Assembly (NCBI GenBank): GCA_027922465.2
Contig: BQMF02000481.1
Coordinates: 1 to 64,000, forward strand
Source: Turritopsis dohrnii
Taxonomy: Eukaryota > Cnidaria > Hydrozoa > Anthoathecata > Oceaniidae
Length of the DNA: 64,000 nucleotides
Direction: 5' to 3'
Numbering within the stretch: position 1 is the stretch's first letter; each line of letters opens with the position of its first letter. Below, one piece after another: positions 61,047-64,000 of the stretch. The translations under genes were made by a program, and so were the position numbers. The notes under the pieces were generated by a model. The model was not told where the DNA came from. It saw only the letters and a list, made by a program, of their open reading frames with translations, and searched no databases.

Positions 61047-64000
61047 TTAACGGATTGAATCTAAATCGTGGTATTCACCTCCTTGATCAAATACTTTGAT
61101 GTCGTCATATGTATTTTCCAAAGTTACCTATAAGAAACGTCCTTACTGTTACATCAAAGCCATAAGATACTTTTGCCAACTTGATAGGAATTCGATTTTG
61201 TTTACATTAAATTTTATTTTAATTAATCATGAGTAGATCCCTACAAAGCCATTAAAAACTTCACATCAACATTTCTATGAGAATGTGCAGTTGAAACAGT
61301 CTCATAGTCTCATTCCTTTGTATGATGGACTACTAGATGATATGTATTTGGCTCATTTGAATTACTTACAGTCTGATTCGTCTCTTCTCCTACCGAAGCA
61401 TTCACAATAACGACATTAAGGCTTTGTTGCGGCTAGAAGTAACAAAAAAAAAGAGATAAACAGTACCATTACTGTCAAACCACTAAAACCATTAATAAAG
61501 ATAACATAGTTTCATCTTAAACATACATAAAAATTAAATACCTGGATTTGTTTCGTTGCTTCAGTTCCTTCTTCAAGATATTTGTTTGCTTTCTAAGGTT
61601 AACGGTTTTGTAAAATTATAAAACGAACTCCTTTCTAAAGTCATGGCCCGTATTACATTAGCATTTACGAACAAGTTACCTTGCAGCAAATCAGACAACA
61701 TATAATCAGGATTAATATCAGGAAAACAGTACCAACTCCAGCAGATCCAATATATATGTAGTCTTTTTTCATTGTTTCTTTTACATAAACAAATATGATC
61801 TTATTTTCGCATTGTTTTCCGCTGAACCCTAATTTGCATTGACATGAAAAAGAATTGTTTTTTTCTAGGCACGTGGCATTGTTAAAACAGGAGTTGGCTG
61901 TACAATACGTTCTGATGGTGCAAAGGTTTCCTATATAATTTTCTTTACAGCGACAAACAAACGAGTCATTCCTCTGTTCACAAAATCCGTTGATACATGG
62001 ATCAGGATAACATGGTGTACTTTTAATCTCGCAACGGTTTCCTTTGTAATTTTCTTGACAACGACAAACAAACGAGTCATTCCTCTGTTCACAAAATCCG
62101 TTGATACATGGGTCAGGATAACATGGTGTACTTTTAATCTCGCAACGGTTTCCTTTGTAATTTTCTTGACAACGACAAACAAACGAGTCATTCCTCTGTT
62201 CACAAAATCCGTTGATACATGGGTCAGGAGAACATGGTGTGTTTTTAATCTCACAATACTTTCCATGAAATCTGGCAGTACAGTTGCAATAACTGCCATC
62301 TTCCGTAATTGCGCATGTTCCATTGTTGCGGCAAGGATTGGTATGTCGCAGATCTTTCAGTGTTTTTCCATTCAGCCAATGTGGTTCGTAGCACAATCCA
62401 TGTATGTCAAGATTTTCTCTCATTGATAGTGCTTTCATAGAACAAGTGCAGCGTATCTGAGTATTTTGCAAATTGAAATACTTTAAATTGGGAACGGCCT
62501 GTGGCGAAATTGTAACTTCACTTAAGTATCTGTTGGAATCAGCATGCAAATATTGGAGACGGCTCTTGGTTTTGGACACAAGGATGGATTTAATTAGATT
62601 GTATCGTACATAAAGTATAGTGCACATTTCTGGAATGGTATTATCGTTAACACATTCCAATTTGTTTAAAGATAGAACCAATGTAAAAGGTATTGTTATC
62701 CACCTAAACAGAGCTTTAGAAAACTCGAAGTGATTCTCATTTATTCCTGGCGTCAAGCTGTTAGTCAAGTCGTTATCATTTAGATATATATTACTTAGTT
62801 GCGTCAAATTAAAAAATGCATGATCTTCGATAGTATGTATCTTGTTGTATGCTAAATCAAGATAATTTAAATTTGGGAAGTTTTTTAATGTTGAATTTTT
62901 AAGGATTTCAATTTGGTTGAAAGGCAGATGCAATCGTTTAACAGACAACACATCATCTGACTTAACTGCTTAGTGTAAATCTTCAATTGACGCTTGCTGC
63001 ATAACTAAATCATTCAAACTTGTCAAATTTACCATATATACATTTCCTGGCAGATCATGGTTGTACGATATACGCAACACTTGTAATTTTGTAAGGTTGT
63101 AAAGATACAAACGTTGCAACTTTGTGCTACTTAAATCCAATACTTTTAACTTGGAAAACTTATTGAACTCATCTGCATTCCAATCAGATAAATCATTTCC
63201 AGTCAAATCAATCCATGTTAGTTCCATATCTTCAATGTGCTGCAGAAAGTCCTTTGTTAGTTTTGTACTTCGGAGATTAAGCTTTTGAACTGTTGTTGGA
63301 ATGTGAATATTATTAACTCTTGTAAGGTCATTGTTCGATAAAGTTAATGTTGAAAGTTTTGTGAAGTTTTGCAATGACAAATTTCCTTTGATGTTGCTGT
63401 TCTGCAAATCTAGTGATTCTACCTCCGTGATGGATTTCAAAAAAGATAAGTCAAGAATAGCTTTATTGTTTATTATGGAGAAAGTTGTCAAGGATTTCAG
63501 ATTTTCAAATGGACTATTGTGAAAGTTTTGTAGCCAACTTGATGTAATTTTAAGACTTTTCAACTTTGGTAGATCTTTGAAAACCAGAAAATGGTTATTT
63601 TCGTGGATTCCAGAAATTTCAAGCCATTGAAGATTTTCATTGGAAAGAGAGTGATCATATATTTTTTTCAAAGACGTTGAAGATATAGAAATGAATTCAA
63701 TGGCTTCCAATCCCTTGAATGTCCCATTATGAATTTCTTCAATTGGCAAATCCAAGTAGAGGTAGTTTAACATGGGCAAATGTTCAAACATCGTCGCAGA
63801 AAGGTAACTCACTTTTCCACCAAGAATCTGTATCTTATAAATATATGTTAATCCGGCAAAAGACAATCCATTTATATAAGCCAATTGATCATAGTAGATG
63901 TTGAGTGATCTGGTTGTATTTGGAAATCTACTTGGAAGCTGCGTCTCATTATTGCTTCGACAGGTAATGGACGACCCGGAACATTGACAGGTTGCAGGAC
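61047..64000 (-). CDS. LRR-EGF transmembrane receptor with ITAM-like tail (partial)
   Basis: Minus-strand gene entering from beyond the right edge; exons 61680 to past 64000, 61542-61592, 61370-61432 and 61047-61127 join in phase. It begins in a cysteine-bearing LRR cap (CQCSGSSITC). A long run of leucine-rich repeats follows, then a C-terminal cap (IRCTCSMKAL), five EGF domains, a hydrophobic transmembrane helix (IGSAGVGTVFLILILIICCL) and a short cytoplasmic tail spread over three small exons. The tail ends ENTYDDIKVFDQGGEYHDL before DSIR, which fits the ITAM consensus (D/E)xxYxx(I/L)x6-8Yxx(I/L). EGF domains 2-4 are tandem copies with a 111-bp period. One in-frame TAA at 62970-62972 interrupts the LRR region; frame and domain order are unbroken on both sides. 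It may be a null allele, a recent pseudogene or an error. Likely a cell-surface recognition receptor; the ligand is unknown. Confidence 0.82.

Noticed and set aside
61931..62426. Open frames of 130 (minus) and 123 (plus) residues over the EGF repeats
   Set aside because: Shadow frames of the tandem EGF-coding DNA; the EGF frame has correct cysteine spacing and continues into the transmembrane exon.

Overview
The window is AT-rich animal nuclear DNA with GT-AG introns, modular secreted and membrane proteins and a dense load of eukaryotic transposons. The mix of a PAN/LamG-like/fibrinogen-like secreted protein, an LRR-EGF receptor, and P-like, PIF/Harbinger, CACTA, DIRS, Polinton, Helitron and LINE sequences fits a cnidarian, probably a hydrozoan. 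That assignment is an inference from family content; no species was identified.

Layout. 0-5 kb: mostly non-coding, with three terminal-inverted-repeat MITEs whose target duplications are still visible. 7.4-11.7 kb: a 1202-bp unit in three tandem copies, each joining a Helitron 3' end to the C-terminal part of a DIRS-type tyrosine recombinase, followed by the broken N-terminal part of that recombinase. 12.9-16.2 kb: remnants of a Polinton DNA polymerase and a hAT transposase, plus a complete tRNA-derived SINE with its target duplication. 17.1-28.5 kb (minus): a six-exon host gene for a 515-aa secreted protein, whose 6.4-kb last intron is filled with MITEs. 31-41 kb: a CACTA-type transposon region with a tnp2-type transposase (plus) and a divergent companion gene (minus). 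A 2.6-kb PIF/Harbinger element and two MITEs are nested inside it. 41.5-45.6 kb: a multi-exon coiled-coil/pseudokinase gene, with a 5'-truncated retrotransposon in one intron and a 51-bp minisatellite just downstream. 46-48.6 kb: Polinton polymerase and LINE fragments. 49.3-56 kb: a P-element-like transposase (plus) convergent with an unidentified gene (minus). 56-60 kb: a WD40 fragment, two Helitron copies and a SINE scrap. 61-64 kb (minus): an LRR-EGF transmembrane receptor, cut at the window edge, with a tail exon that matches the ITAM consensus.

The host genes suggest cell-surface or extracellular recognition (LRR/EGF/ITAM receptor; PAN/LamG/fibrinogen-like protein) and signalling (pseudokinase). 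Most of the rest is transposon in various stages of decay. Many element genes carry single-base frameshifts, several in A-runs, so some may be assembly errors rather than true mutations. All domain calls come from reading the translations by eye; no database search was run.
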